Source: Shouchella clausii
GTDB lineage: Bacteria > Bacillota > Bacilli > Bacillales > Bacillaceae_D
Assembly: GCF_002250115.1 (NCBI RefSeq)
Contig: NZ_CP019985.1
Coordinates: 992,001 to 1,056,000, forward strand
Length of the DNA stretch: 64,000 nucleotides
Direction of reading: 5' to 3'
Below the pieces are notes generated by a model. It did no database searches and was not told the origin of the DNA. It saw only the letters and a program-made list of their open reading frames with translations. Positions 51,570 through 60,759 of this stretch are shown in pieces (the first letter of the stretch is position 1; each line of letters begins with the position of its first letter). The translations under genes were made by a program, and so were the position numbers.

Positions 51570-52544
51570 TTATGACCTTGGTTTCGTCGATTTTCTCCGC
51601 ACCAGTTCGGGAGTTAGTTTCCGACCAGTAGCTGCCTGCTCCCCTTCTATTAAGGCCAGCAGTGTTTCTACTAACTCTTTTGCAAGCTTGTCAATTGGAA
51701 CGCCTACTGCTGTCAATGGCACGTCTGCTTCGGCTAGCTGTGGGATATTGTCATAGGAGATGAGCGACAAATCATTTGGAACTTGAACGCCGTTCCGCCT
51801 TAATGCCCGTAATGCCCCGATCGCAATGTCGTAGCTGGAACAAATGATCGCTGTTGGGAGAGTGGACTCCGTCAGCAAACGTTCGATCGCGCCATCAGCG
51901 TCACAAGCGTCAAGTCCCCCGGTATCAATAAGTTGCGACTTAAGCCCCCTCTTTCTCATGGCCTCTTCATATCCTATTTGTTTTGCTTGTTGTCGCCTTC
52001 CCGTCCCATTTATAACACCAGCGTAAGCAATGGATTGGTGGCTGATTTCTACAAACTCTTTTACTGCTAACTCCATTGCCAATTCATGCTGGACGCCGAC
52101 AGTCGGAAACTGTTCAATAGCAGGTACCCCGTAAGAGAGCAAGGGGATCCCGATGTTATTTGGGAGTTTGTCTTGCGGAATTTCTTCTTCAAATAACAAA
52201 ATGCCGTCGATTCGCATTCTTGAAAATAGCTCTACTGCCTCAAGTGCATGATTAATGGATAAAATCATTGTCCGTCCGCTGTTTGTTATATGTTGATTTA
52301 CTTGTGTAACCAATGCCGACAAAGCAACACGCTCAATTGTCGGCCACACCAAACCAATCGTATTCGTGCGCCTCGTCACTAAATGCTTAGCCGAAAAATT
52401 AGGCGTATAGCCGAGTTCATTCGCCTTTTCTACGATCATACGCTTTGTTTCCGGCTTAACTAGGGGGCTGTCATTTAATGCTTTCGAGACCGTCGAATAA
52501 CTAACATTAGCTGCTTTTGCAATATCCTTAATCGTAACCGTCAT
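51570..52544 (-). CDS. LacI-family regulator of the TRAP-GH31 operon
   Basis: A 324-residue repressor. The HTH is IKDIAKAANVSYSTVSKALN and the hinge-helix region is KPETKRMIVEKANELGYTPN, followed by a sugar-binding domain (TIGLVWPTIERVALSALVTQV, SLISYDNIPQLAEADVPLTAVGVP). AAAGGAGAG is upstream of the ATG. It is divergent from the TRAP operon, and two perfect palindromes lie in the 160 bp between the genes. Its inducer is probably the sugar or glycoside handled by that operon. Confidence 0.92.
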   Translation of the reverse strand: MTVTIKDIAKAANVSYSTVSKALNDSPLVKPETKRMIVEKANELGYTPNFSAKHLVTRRTNTIGLVWPTIERVALSALVTQVNQHITNSGRTMILSINHALEAVELFSRMRIDGILLFEEEIPQDKLPNNIGIPLLSYGVPAIEQFPTVGVQHELAMELAVKEFVEISHQSIAYAGVINGTGRRQQAKQIGYEEAMRKRGLKSQLIDTGGLDACDADGAIERLLTESTLPTAIICSSYDIAIGALRALRRNGVQVPNDLSLISYDNIPQLAEADVPLTAVGVPIDKLAKELVETLLALIEGEQAATGRKLTPELVRRKSTKPRS

Positions 52545-52584
52545 TCTTTCTCTCCTTTAGGCAGCGTTTCGATCTAAAAAATAC

Positions 52585-52614
52585 TTGCTAAAACTAGTCT
52601 AATCGATATATGAT
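52585..52614 (+). promoter_or_regulatory. Promoter of the TRAP-GH31 operon
   Basis: TTGCTA (52585-52590), 18 nt, TATGAT (52609-52614). The predicted transcription start lies in the first operator palindrome, which fits repression by the LacI-family protein. Confidence 0.65.
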
Positions 52615-52616
52615 GA

Positions 52617-52634
52617 AATAACAACGTTGTTATT
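52617..52634. promoter_or_regulatory. LacI-type operator 1 (perfect palindrome)
   Basis: AATAACAACGTTGTTATT is an exact 18-bp palindrome overlapping the predicted transcription start. It is centred on ACGT, as typical for LacI-family operators. Confidence 0.85.
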
Positions 52635-52667
52635 AAAGGAATGACAGCGGTTTCTTTTTATTTAAAA

Positions 52668-52683
52668 ATAACAACGTTGTTAT
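52668..52683. promoter_or_regulatory. LacI-type operator 2 (perfect palindrome)
   Basis: ATAACAACGTTGTTAT repeats the core of operator 1 exactly. The centres are 50 bp apart, about five helical turns, so both sites face the same side of the DNA and repressor looping is possible. It lies just before the ribosome site of the TRAP binding protein. Confidence 0.85.
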
Positions 52684-52703
52684 AAACTCAAGGAGGAAGT
52701 TCC

Positions 52704-53717
52704 ATGCGTCGCACAGCTCTATTTTTTGGAAGCGTTTTTATTAGTCTTACTGTTGCGTGCGCTACACCAGCTAGCTTGTCAACAGAGAAAACGACATTGC
52801 GCCTTGCACACAATATGAACGAAAGCCATCCCATTCATCAGTCTTTGCTTCATTTTGCAGAATTAGCTGAAGAAAAAAGCGATGGCGCTCTGACATTTGA
52901 AATTTTCCCCAACGGCCAACTTGGTTCTGAACGGGAAGCAATTGAATTAACGCAAACAGGGGCGGTAGATGCGACAAAAGTAAGCGCTACCGCGTTAGAA
53001 AGTTTTTCGCCTGTTTACGCCTTATTTAGTATTCCTTATTTATTTGATGGGGCCGACCATTATTACACGGTCATGGAAAGCGATATCGCAACGGACATCT
53101 ATGATTCCACTGCTGACAATGGCTTTTTCGGTCTAACCTACTATGATGCAGGCATTCGCAATATGTATACGATCGGCACACCTGTGTTAGCGCCTGAGGA
53201 CCTGAGAGGCTTAAAAATTCGCGTACAGCCAAGCGAAACGGCGATTGAAATGACGCGCTTGATGGGCGGAGCTCCTACCCCGATGGCGTTCGGTGAAGTA
53301 TATACTGCCCTTCAACAAGGTGTCATAGACGGTACTGAAAACAATGAAACCGCTTTAACCTCAAACAACCATGGGGAAGTAGCAAAAGAGTATTCTTACA
53401 CAGAACACGCCATTGTCCCTGATTTGCTTATCTTTAACCAAAATCGCTGGGAAAGTTTTAGCTCAGAGGAACAAAGGATTTTAAAAGAAGCAGCACTTGA
53501 GTCTAGTGAGTTTCACAAGGAGTTATGGGCCGCTGAAACCGCGGAAGCGATTGCCAATGCGGAAGAGATGGGCGTCACATTCCATGAAGATGTCGATAAA
53601 GCGGCATTCCGTGAAAGTGTCGAACCCATGCATCAACAAGTAAAACAAGACCGAGATTTAGCGCCATTTTATGAGCGTATTCAAGAAATGCGTAAGGAGG
53701 GGCACACAAATGATTGA
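52704..53717 (+). CDS. dctP: TRAP transporter solute-binding lipoprotein
   Basis: A 337-residue DctP-family extracytoplasmic binding protein. The signal ends in lipobox LTVAC, about residue 19. The core is standard: LRLAHNMNESHPIHQSLLHF, EIFPNGQLGSEREAIE, GLKIRVQPSETAIEMTRLMG (Arg that binds the substrate carboxylate) and GEVYTALQQGVIDGTENN. AAGGAGGAAG precedes the ATG. It is the first gene of the operon DctP-DctQ-DctM-GH31. Substrates of this family are acids, including sugar acids and glycosyl-acids. Confidence 0.93.
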   Translation: MRRTALFFGSVFISLTVACATPASLSTEKTTLRLAHNMNESHPIHQSLLHFAELAEEKSDGALTFEIFPNGQLGSEREAIELTQTGAVDATKVSATALESFSPVYALFSIPYLFDGADHYYTVMESDIATDIYDSTADNGFFGLTYYDAGIRNMYTIGTPVLAPEDLRGLKIRVQPSETAIEMTRLMGGAPTPMAFGEVYTALQQGVIDGTENNETALTSNNHGEVAKEYSYTEHAIVPDLLIFNQNRWESFSSEEQRILKEAALESSEFHKELWAAETAEAIANAEEMGVTFHEDVDKAAFRESVEPMHQQVKQDRDLAPFYERIQEMRKEGHTND

Positions 53718-54210
53718 GAAAATCAATGGTGGATTAGGAAAAATAATCATATTCCTATCGTCGGTCATGTTTGGGCTCATGGTGCTTGTCGCGATTTGGC
53801 AAGTCTTTAGCCGCTATGTCCTCAATGCCCCTAGCACTTTTTCAGAAGAATTTCTTCGTTACTCGCTTATCTGGGTCACAATGATTGGCGGTGCTTATGC
53901 CTTCCATCTCAAAAAACATATTGCGATTGAAATGCTCGTTAACCGCTTTTCAGATGCGACTCAAAAACGAGTGCGCCAGCTCGTCCAGCTTTTTCTCATT
54001 GCCTTTGCCTTACTTGTCATGGTGTATGGCGGCATCCAGCTTGTGTCATTAACGATGTCACAACAAACGGTCTCACTTGGCATACCAATGGGCTTTGTCT
54101 ATTTATCATTGCCTATCTCTGGCCTGCTGATCACTTGGTTCTGCCTGACAGAACTACTAACAGGCAAAAATGGGACAAACCAAGGCTCCGATGAACCGAT
54201 TGACCTATAA
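53710..54210 (+). CDS. dctQ: TRAP transporter small membrane subunit
   Basis: A 166-residue DctQ protein with four membrane helices (IIIFLSSVMFGLMVLVAIWQVFSRY and following). Family pattern NAPSTFSEEFLRYSLIWVTMIGGAYAFHLKKHI is present in blocks. ATG 53710 has AAGGAGGGG upstream and overlaps the dctP end by 8 nt; a longer reading lies inside dctP. It joins DctM in the symporter. Confidence 0.92.
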   Translation: MIEKINGGLGKIIIFLSSVMFGLMVLVAIWQVFSRYVLNAPSTFSEEFLRYSLIWVTMIGGAYAFHLKKHIAIEMLVNRFSDATQKRVRQLVQLFLIAFALLVMVYGGIQLVSLTMSQQTVSLGIPMGFVYLSLPISGLLITWFCLTELLTGKNGTNQGSDEPIDL

Positions 54211-54238
54211 GATTATTTCATAAAGAAGGATTGATAAA

Positions 54239-55540
54239 ATGGCTCTCCTTGCAGGTATCAGTTTAATTGTCGTGTTTTTAGGATTGCTTTTACTAGGCGT
54301 GCCAATCGCCATCAGTGTCGCAGGCGCATCGATTGTCACGATGTTTTTGATCGCCCCGTTTGATGTCGCGATTTTTACGTCTGCGCAAAAGATGGTGACA
54401 GGCATTGACAGCTTTACGCTGTTAGCAGTCCCATTCTTTTTGTTGACAGGCATTATCATGAACCAAGGAGGCATCGCTCTCCGGCTTGTCAATGTAGCGA
54501 AACTATTTACAGGCAAATTGCCAGGTTCCCTTGCCCATACGAACATTGTTGGAAACATGCTTTTTGGATCGATTGCCGGCTCTTCCGTCGCTTCCGCTGC
54601 TGCAATCGGCAAAGTCATGAACCCATTGCAGGAAAAAGAAGGGTATGACCGGAAATTTTCAGCCGCAGTCAACATTGCCTCCGCCCCAACTGGATTGATT
54701 ATTCCTCCAACAGGGTTGTTTATTATCTATTCCTTAGTTAGCGGCGGAACGTCGGTGGCGGCCCTTTTCCTTGCTGGTTATTTGCCTGGCATCCTTTGGG
54801 GTCTTGCTACACTGGTTGTCGCTTTTTTTATTGCTAAAAAGAAAGGCTACACAACATCGTCAGCAACGAAGGTTGAGTCTCCCTTAAAAGTTATCTGGGA
54901 AGCGATCCCTAGCCTGTTTTTAGTCATTATTATCATTGGTGGCATTATCGGCGGTCTATTTACGGCGACCGAAGCGTCTGCGGTCGCGATTGTGTATGCG
55001 TTGCTTCTGTCTTTTGCCTACAAAAGCCTAACATTGCGGCAGTTGCCAGGCATTTTTAAAGAAGCCGTTGAACTAACCGTCGTCATCATGTTCCTAATTG
55101 GGACATCGGCGATGCTTTCCCTAGTCATGTCATTTACTGGCATCCCGAGCGCAATTAGCTCTGCGATTTTAGCTTTGACGGATAACCCTATTCTTATTTT
55201 GCTGTTGATTAATGTGATTTTGTTAATAATCGGCATTGTCATGGACGTCACACCGGCGATCCTGATCTTTACGCCCATCTTTTTACCAGTCGTGATGGAG
55301 TTTGGCATGGACCCAGTCCATTTTGGCGTCATTTTAATTGTCAACCTTTGCATTGGCAACATTACGCCACCAGGAGGAAGCGCTTTATTTGTTGGCAGCA
55401 CCATCGGCAAAGTTAAAATTGAAGAAGTCATCCGCCCCTTGCTTCCATTTTACGGCGCGATCATCGTTGTTTTACTGCTCGTAACGATGTTTCCTTTTTT
55501 AAGCACGTGGCTGCCGACTCTAGCGGGATTAATGGAATAA
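54239..55540 (+). CDS. dctM: TRAP transporter large membrane subunit
   Basis: A 433-residue DctM permease with about 12 helices, which does sodium- or proton-coupled uptake. Conserved blocks: FFLLTGIIMNQGGIALRLVN, GNMLFGSIAGSSVASAAAIG, ASAPTGLIIPPTGLFIIYS and VTPAILIFTPIFLPVVMEFG. AAGGATTG precedes the ATG. It lies 28 nt after dctQ and 41 nt before the GH31 gene. Confidence 0.93.
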   Translation: MALLAGISLIVVFLGLLLLGVPIAISVAGASIVTMFLIAPFDVAIFTSAQKMVTGIDSFTLLAVPFFLLTGIIMNQGGIALRLVNVAKLFTGKLPGSLAHTNIVGNMLFGSIAGSSVASAAAIGKVMNPLQEKEGYDRKFSAAVNIASAPTGLIIPPTGLFIIYSLVSGGTSVAALFLAGYLPGILWGLATLVVAFFIAKKKGYTTSSATKVESPLKVIWEAIPSLFLVIIIIGGIIGGLFTATEASAVAIVYALLLSFAYKSLTLRQLPGIFKEAVELTVVIMFLIGTSAMLSLVMSFTGIPSAISSAILALTDNPILILLLINVILLIIGIVMDVTPAILIFTPIFLPVVMEFGMDPVHFGVILIVNLCIGNITPPGGSALFVGSTIGKVKIEEVIRPLLPFYGAIIVVLLLVTMFPFLSTWLPTLAGLME

Positions 55541-55581
55541 ATAACTAGATAGATCGATCATCCAAAGGAGAGAAACCCATT

Positions 55582-57972
55582 ATGAATATTCAACACCGTT
55601 ATTCATTTACTGTTGCAACGAAACACGACGCTCATATCGAATTTGTTGCTCCAAACACAGACATAAAAGCACATGTTTTTGTGCTAGAACCTAAAATCAT
55701 CCGCGTGTTATTTGAAAAAGAAAGCGGGCTTGAACTTGAGCGCACATGGAGCATCGCTCCTGGTCTGGACGATCTCCCTTACAAAGGGCGAGAGCGCAAA
55801 AGCACGGAACATTTTAGCTGTCCGCCATATGATTTTCGTGAAACGGAAGACGCCTATGTTGTCAAAACAGAGATGTTAAAAGCGACCATTAAAAAAGAAG
55901 GCTTTCGCATTACTTGGCACCGGCGTGACAAAGACAAGTGGACTTGGTTTGCCCAAGACCGAGACACACAAGCATATAATTTCAAAGGCGAGCTCGGGAC
56001 AGGGATTAAGCATTATTTAAAACGAGACATTCGTGAACGCTATTATGGATTAGGGGAGCGGACAGGTACCCTGAACCGTCACCATGGCCGTTACCGCAAT
56101 GTAACGATTGACGCTATGGGCTATGACGCCGAACACTCGGATCCATTGTACAAACATATCCCTTTTTACATCACACACCAACCTGAATCAGCCTTTTCTT
56201 ACGGCTTGTTTTATGACAATTTGGCTCCTGGCTATTTTGACCTTGGCAAGGAACTGGATAACTACCATGGGCTATACCGCTATTTTGAGGCTGAAGCAGG
56301 TGACCTAGATTATTACATGATTGCCGGTCCTACGATGAAGGATGTCGTACAAACCTATACATGGATGACAGGGAACACAGCGCTCCCGCCTAAGTGGAGC
56401 ATTGGCTATTCTGGTTCAACCATGACTTATACAGACGCTGAAAATGCCCAAGAACGGCTATATGAGTTTATCGAAAAATGCGAGGAAAACGATATTTTAT
56501 GCGATTCATTTCAACTATCCTCTGGCTATACATCGATTGGCGATAAACGGTACGTCTTTCACTGGAACAAAGACAAATTCCCTGATGTCCAAAAGCTTGC
56601 CCGTGACTTTAGCGACAAGGGGCTACGGCTTGCAGCCAATATTAAGCCTGCTTTGCTTAAGGACCATCCACAGTATAGCGACTTGGAACAACAATCGTTT
56701 TTTATTAAAAACGGCAACGGCGAAACAGAAACGGCTCAATTTTGGGATGGCGGCGGAGCTTATATCGATTTTACAAATGAAGCCGCTTATCGTTGGTGGA
56801 TAAACCAAGTGCAACAGCAATTGCTTGCATACGGCATAACATCCACTTGGAATGATAACAATGAATATGAAATTTGGAGCCAGGACGCACGTGTCAATGG
56901 ATTCGGGTACGAGCTACCATTCCAAACGATCCGCGCTCTCCAGCCGCTTTTAATGATGAAAGCCTCATTTGAAGCACAAGCTGAACATACGCCAAAAGAA
57001 CGGCCTTTCTTAATTTCACGTTCTGGCGCCCCTGGCATGCATCGTTATGTGCAAACTTGGACAGGCGATAACCGTACTGAGTGGAAAACGATTCGCTATA
57101 ACATCAAAACAGGCATAAGTCTAAGCCTATCTGGCATTTACAACTTTGGGCACGATGTCGGTGGATTTGCTGGTCCAAAGCCTGATGAAGAGCTCTTCAT
57201 CCGTTGGGTGCAAAATGGCATATTCCATCCGCGCTTTACGATCCATTCATGGAATGAAGATCAGACCGTTAACGAACCTTGGATGTACGAAGATGCCGTC
57301 CCTGCCATTCGTGAATTGATCCAACTACGGTCGATGTTAACGCCTTATTGGTACACAGCGTTTTACCATGCCAGCGCCAACCATGAGCCAATTATAAAAC
57401 CAACGTTTTTTGATTTTGAAGAAGACACACGCACATGGGAAGACAACGATGATTTTCTCGTCGGCCCATCCATGCTTGTCGCTTCCGTTGTCGAACCAGG
57501 CGTTTCCGAACGGACTGTTTACGCACCTGCTCACAATGGCGGATGGTATGATTTTTACACAGGCAACCATGTCGAAGGCGGCACAACAACTACTTTGCCG
57601 GCTCCAGCACACCAAACACCGCTGCTCGTCAAAGCAGGAGCAATTATACCTGTAAACGAAGCAAAACGAACATTTGCCAAAAAAGACAAGGACAAACGCG
57701 GCTTTTTGCTGTTTCCTAGCCGCGGCGCTGGGCACACATCAAACTACACAATATACGAAGACGACGGCATTACGAAAAATTGGCAGTCTGCACACGCGCT
57801 TGTCTCCATCGAAATGACCACAACAGCGGATGCCATTCATGTGACCACAAACGTTGTTTCAAAAGGCTACTCCCTGCCTTATAAAGAAGCACGTTTTACC
57901 GTCATGACTGACGATAGCAGACCTTTATTTGTAAACGGGAAAGAAGTGGTGGAGATGGGAGAGATTGTCTAG
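55582..57972 (+). CDS. GH31 alpha-glycosidase, cytoplasmic
   Basis: A 796-residue family 31 glycoside hydrolase without a signal peptide. The N-terminal beta-sandwich (about 1-265) and catalytic barrel (about 270-620) are intact. The nucleophile Asp lies in ITSTWNDNNEYEIW, the acid/base Asp in YVQTWTGDNRTEW, and FHPRFTIHSWNEDQ and RSGAPGMHRYVQ are family blocks. Sulfoquinovosidase motifs of the YihQ type are not seen. AAAGGAGAG precedes the ATG. It follows the TRAP genes in the same operon, an unusual pairing. It probably cleaves an imported alpha-glycoside of an acid, giving a sugar and an organic acid. Substrate unknown. Confidence 0.9.
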   Translation: MNIQHRYSFTVATKHDAHIEFVAPNTDIKAHVFVLEPKIIRVLFEKESGLELERTWSIAPGLDDLPYKGRERKSTEHFSCPPYDFRETEDAYVVKTEMLKATIKKEGFRITWHRRDKDKWTWFAQDRDTQAYNFKGELGTGIKHYLKRDIRERYYGLGERTGTLNRHHGRYRNVTIDAMGYDAEHSDPLYKHIPFYITHQPESAFSYGLFYDNLAPGYFDLGKELDNYHGLYRYFEAEAGDLDYYMIAGPTMKDVVQTYTWMTGNTALPPKWSIGYSGSTMTYTDAENAQERLYEFIEKCEENDILCDSFQLSSGYTSIGDKRYVFHWNKDKFPDVQKLARDFSDKGLRLAANIKPALLKDHPQYSDLEQQSFFIKNGNGETETAQFWDGGGAYIDFTNEAAYRWWINQVQQQLLAYGITSTWNDNNEYEIWSQDARVNGFGYELPFQTIRALQPLLMMKASFEAQAEHTPKERPFLISRSGAPGMHRYVQTWTGDNRTEWKTIRYNIKTGISLSLSGIYNFGHDVGGFAGPKPDEELFIRWVQNGIFHPRFTIHSWNEDQTVNEPWMYEDAVPAIRELIQLRSMLTPYWYTAFYHASANHEPIIKPTFFDFEEDTRTWEDNDDFLVGPSMLVASVVEPGVSERTVYAPAHNGGWYDFYTGNHVEGGTTTTLPAPAHQTPLLVKAGAIIPVNEAKRTFAKKDKDKRGFLLFPSRGAGHTSNYTIYEDDGITKNWQSAHALVSIEMTTTADAIHVTTNVVSKGYSLPYKEARFTVMTDDSRPLFVNGKEVVEMGEIV

Positions 57973-58032
57973 CAATAGCCTGTTTTGAAATTCAGCAAAT
58001 GATTTGTGCTCATTACAAATGAGAACATGCTA

Positions 58033-58068
58033 AGACCCTTAGAATGATCGGTTGTGTTCTAAGGGTCT
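58033..58068 (+). terminator. Terminator of the TRAP-GH31 operon
   Basis: AGACCCTTAGAA and TTCTAAGGGTCT form a perfect 12-bp stem with a 12-nt loop, followed by ATTTTG. It lies 60 bp after the GH31 stop. Confidence 0.8.
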
Positions 58069-58145
58069 ATTTTGCAAGGATATGCCTACTAAATCATCTT
58101 TCAGACGGTAGCTGGGCTATTTTCAGACTCTTGGCTTTTATGGCT

Positions 58146-58754
58146 TCAATCATCTCGGTCCGTTCCAAGTACCTCTCCGTTTGTGGCATCAAGTTTAATA
58201 TCATAGTTGTTGCCTGCATTGGTAACTGTTACTTCATAATACGTCACTTGGTCGTCCTTCTCTAACTTCCAGCTGCTTATTGCGCCTTCCGCTTCCGATA
58301 AAGCAATATCAACCGCTTCCTGAGGATCAATGATGTTGTCCATGTCCAATGCATCCTCTTGACGCTCCACGCCTCCAGCATCATTTGCATCAAGGGCTTC
58401 TTCCCGTTCGTTTGTTACTTCTTGTGTATTTGCGTCTACGATGATCTCATATTCCTTCTCATCGTCAAGTCCTTGAATCTCATATTGCCACGTACCGCGC
58501 TCCGCCTCTAACTCGATGCTTGAAATAGAGGCATCAGGATAGACGTTCTCAAATTCAGAAACCGCCGTTTCCATGTCTACTTGAATGTTTGCATTATTCA
58601 AGTCTTCTGTGCTATCTGCCCCTTGGCCTTGCTCTGTGCCAAGATCGGCCTCGTGCTCTGGTGCATTGTCGTTATTCCCGTTATTGTCTTGGTTGCATGC
58701 CATCAAGGCCATAACCATAAATGTCGAAGCTAACGTAACCTGTAATTTTTTCAT
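58146..58754 (-). CDS. PepSY-domain lipoprotein
   Basis: A 202-residue lipoprotein. The signal KKLQVTLASTFMVMALMAC (lipobox LMAC) is followed by an acidic, Asn- and Glu-rich linker (residues 20-60). Two PepSY repeats then follow: TAVSEFENVYPDASISSIEL with YEIQGLDDEKEYEIIVDA, and AVDIALSEAEGAISSWKL with YYEVTVTNAGNNYDIKLDA. PepSY domains often inhibit or regulate peptidases. AAGGAGA lies upstream of the ATG. No functional partner is adjacent. Confidence 0.88.
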   Translation of the reverse strand: MKKLQVTLASTFMVMALMACNQDNNGNNDNAPEHEADLGTEQGQGADSTEDLNNANIQVDMETAVSEFENVYPDASISSIELEAERGTWQYEIQGLDDEKEYEIIVDANTQEVTNEREEALDANDAGGVERQEDALDMDNIIDPQEAVDIALSEAEGAISSWKLEKDDQVTYYEVTVTNAGNNYDIKLDATNGEVLGTDRDD

Positions 58755-58946
58755 AGCAATCTCCTTTGTACATCTGAAAATCTTCCTACCTTTATATTCT
58801 CATCATTGCACAATTTAAAACCCGCTATACACTAAAAAGTGAGTGTAAATCCGTGGAGAACCGTGAAAAAACATATTGCAGCCCCGGCAAAATCGTGCAG
58901 GCGGTTATCCTATAAGGCTTGCTCCCTACCGTTAATGCTTAAAACC

Positions 58947-58972
58947 AAAAAACCACCGTTCGGTGGTTTTTT
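58947..58972. terminator. Bidirectional terminator near 58.96 kb
   Basis: AAAAAACCACCG-TT-CGGTGGTTTTTT is a perfect 12-bp stem with A and T runs on both sides. It lies downstream of nnr on the minus strand and could end transcription from either side. Confidence 0.9.
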
Positions 58973-59039
58973 CATGCTGTCTATTAACTTTGTAAATATG
59001 ACGATACGCATCCTAAAAAGGGAATGGCAAACGTTCAAC

Positions 59040-60575
59040 TTAATCATCATCAACAATGGAGAACGCCTCTGGCAAATGCTCAATAATATCGCTTGGGGTG
59101 ATAGTGGCAAGGACGTGTCGTTGTTTAGCCAGCAAGTCCGCTGCATAGCCATGGAAAAATACGGCTGATGAGAGAGCAGGTTGAATCCGTTGCCGGGCAA
59201 CAAGTGCAGCGACCATCCCTGTAAGCACGTCGCCTGAACCGCCTTTGGCAAGCCCGGCATTGCCTGTTACATTGACAGAAATACAACCGCTTGGTTCAGC
59301 AACAATTGTGTTCGGCCCTTTCAAAACGACATACACGCCATATTGCTCCGCATAACTCTCTGCTACTTCAAAGCGGTTTTTATTGACATATGAAGCAGAT
59401 TGGTCAATTAACATCGCCATTTCGCCAGGATGAGGCGTAATCACCGTCGGAGCCGTTCGCTCCCGGACAATCGGCCCACACTCTTTCAAACCATGCAAAG
59501 CGTCAGCATCGACAATCAACACACCTTTGAAATGATGAAGCAAGTACGCAACCATCTTAGTCAGTTCAGGCGTGCGTCCAAGCCCAGGTCCGACCGCAAT
59601 CGATTGCTTATTGGCCATAAAAGCGGCCAATTCAGCTTCTGTAGGGGCAAGATAGCCGTGTTGTTCGCTAAAAATCGTATACATCGCTTCTTTTACGTGG
59701 CTGGCAACCACCGGCACATTTTGCGCTACTGTCGCTATCGTCGTAAATCCTGCCCCGCTGCGCACAGCTGCCGACCCAGCCAGCGCTGCTGCTCCTGGCA
59801 TTGCCTCGCTGCCGGCAATAATGCCAACCCGTCCGTTATCGCCTTTGTGGGCATTCGGTTTGCTCATTACCCAGCTATTGACTACTTCATTTTTGCCCCA
59901 AATGTAGCGTTGTGAGGCGAGATGACGTAACGTGTTAGGTGGAATGCCGACCGGGACGACGTCTACTTCTCCGAAATAGGGTTTGGTTTCTTCTAAATAA
60001 TAGCTTACCTTTGTCCATTGTAAAGTAAGGGTACGGTCTGCTTTTATTGCTTCATGGTTCAGCTCGGCGCTGCCGGCTGGAACGCCGCTTGGCAAATCAA
60101 CCGATACGATTTCATTTTTCAATTTGTTTAAGCTGCCGATCACGGAAGCATACGGTTCCTTCACTTGGCCACTTACGCCTGTACCGAGGAGCGCATCCAC
60201 AATAATGTCCGTTTCGTAAAGCATGGCTGGCAATTGGCTCTCAATGTCTTTCCAATACTTCCAACGGTAGCCACTTTGCTCGAATACACGTTTATGTAGT
60301 TTGGCATCTCCTTTGTACCGGCTTTCTTCCGGCACAATGAATACTTGTACTTCCGCGCCTTCGTCTTTTAGCACTCTCGCGACAACAAACCCATCGCCGC
60401 CATTGTTTCCGCTGCCAATGACAATAAAAAAGCGGCGCTTACGTCCATAGAGGTCCAACAGCTTACGAGCAATTCCGCGTCCGGCATTTTCCATTAGGAC
60501 AGCGCCAGGGAGACCCACTTTGTTCATTGTAATTGCATCAATGCTCGCCATTTCCTCGCCTGTTACAATCCGCAT
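59040..60575 (-). CDS. nnr: Bifunctional NAD(P)H-hydrate repair enzyme
   Basis: A 511-residue fusion that repairs damaged NAD(P)H hydrates. The N-terminal epimerase (about 1-215) shows GSGNNGGDGFVVARVLKD and VDALLGTGVSG. The C-terminal ADP-dependent dehydratase (about 225-511) has NAHKGDNGRVGIIAGSEAMPG, VITPHPGEMAMLID, VVLKGPNTIV and NAGLAKGGSGDVLTGMVAAL. ATG 60575 has AAGGGTGG upstream; an extension to 60773 has no site and would overlap the divergent gene. Length is normal. Confidence 0.94.
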   Translation of the reverse strand: MRIVTGEEMASIDAITMNKVGLPGAVLMENAGRGIARKLLDLYGRKRRFFIVIGSGNNGGDGFVVARVLKDEGAEVQVFIVPEESRYKGDAKLHKRVFEQSGYRWKYWKDIESQLPAMLYETDIIVDALLGTGVSGQVKEPYASVIGSLNKLKNEIVSVDLPSGVPAGSAELNHEAIKADRTLTLQWTKVSYYLEETKPYFGEVDVVPVGIPPNTLRHLASQRYIWGKNEVVNSWVMSKPNAHKGDNGRVGIIAGSEAMPGAAALAGSAAVRSGAGFTTIATVAQNVPVVASHVKEAMYTIFSEQHGYLAPTEAELAAFMANKQSIAVGPGLGRTPELTKMVAYLLHHFKGVLIVDADALHGLKECGPIVRERTAPTVITPHPGEMAMLIDQSASYVNKNRFEVAESYAEQYGVYVVLKGPNTIVAEPSGCISVNVTGNAGLAKGGSGDVLTGMVAALVARQRIQPALSSAVFFHGYAADLLAKQRHVLATITPSDIIEHLPEAFSIVDDD

Positions 60576-60759
60576 CGCTACCACCCTTTTTATAATATTC
60601 GTTCTCTTCCCGGTAAACTGTAGCACAAACCGGAGATTTTTGCATTTTAAGAGAACTGATTCATCTATTTCCGAAAGAATGTGGTATAGTACTGATACAG
60701 TTTCTTTTTTCCTATCAAAGGAAGCAAACGTATTGTGAAAAAGAAAGGTTGAGCGTGCA

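Noticed and set aside
54205-54675. Minus-strand 156-residue open frame inside dctM
   Set aside because: Antisense shadow of the DctM reading frame, which is well supported by family motifs.
55582-57972. GH31 enzyme as a sulfoquinovosidase
   Set aside because: The YihQ-type active-site pattern was not found; the nucleophile region is WNDNNEYE, as in other GH31 alpha-glycosidases.
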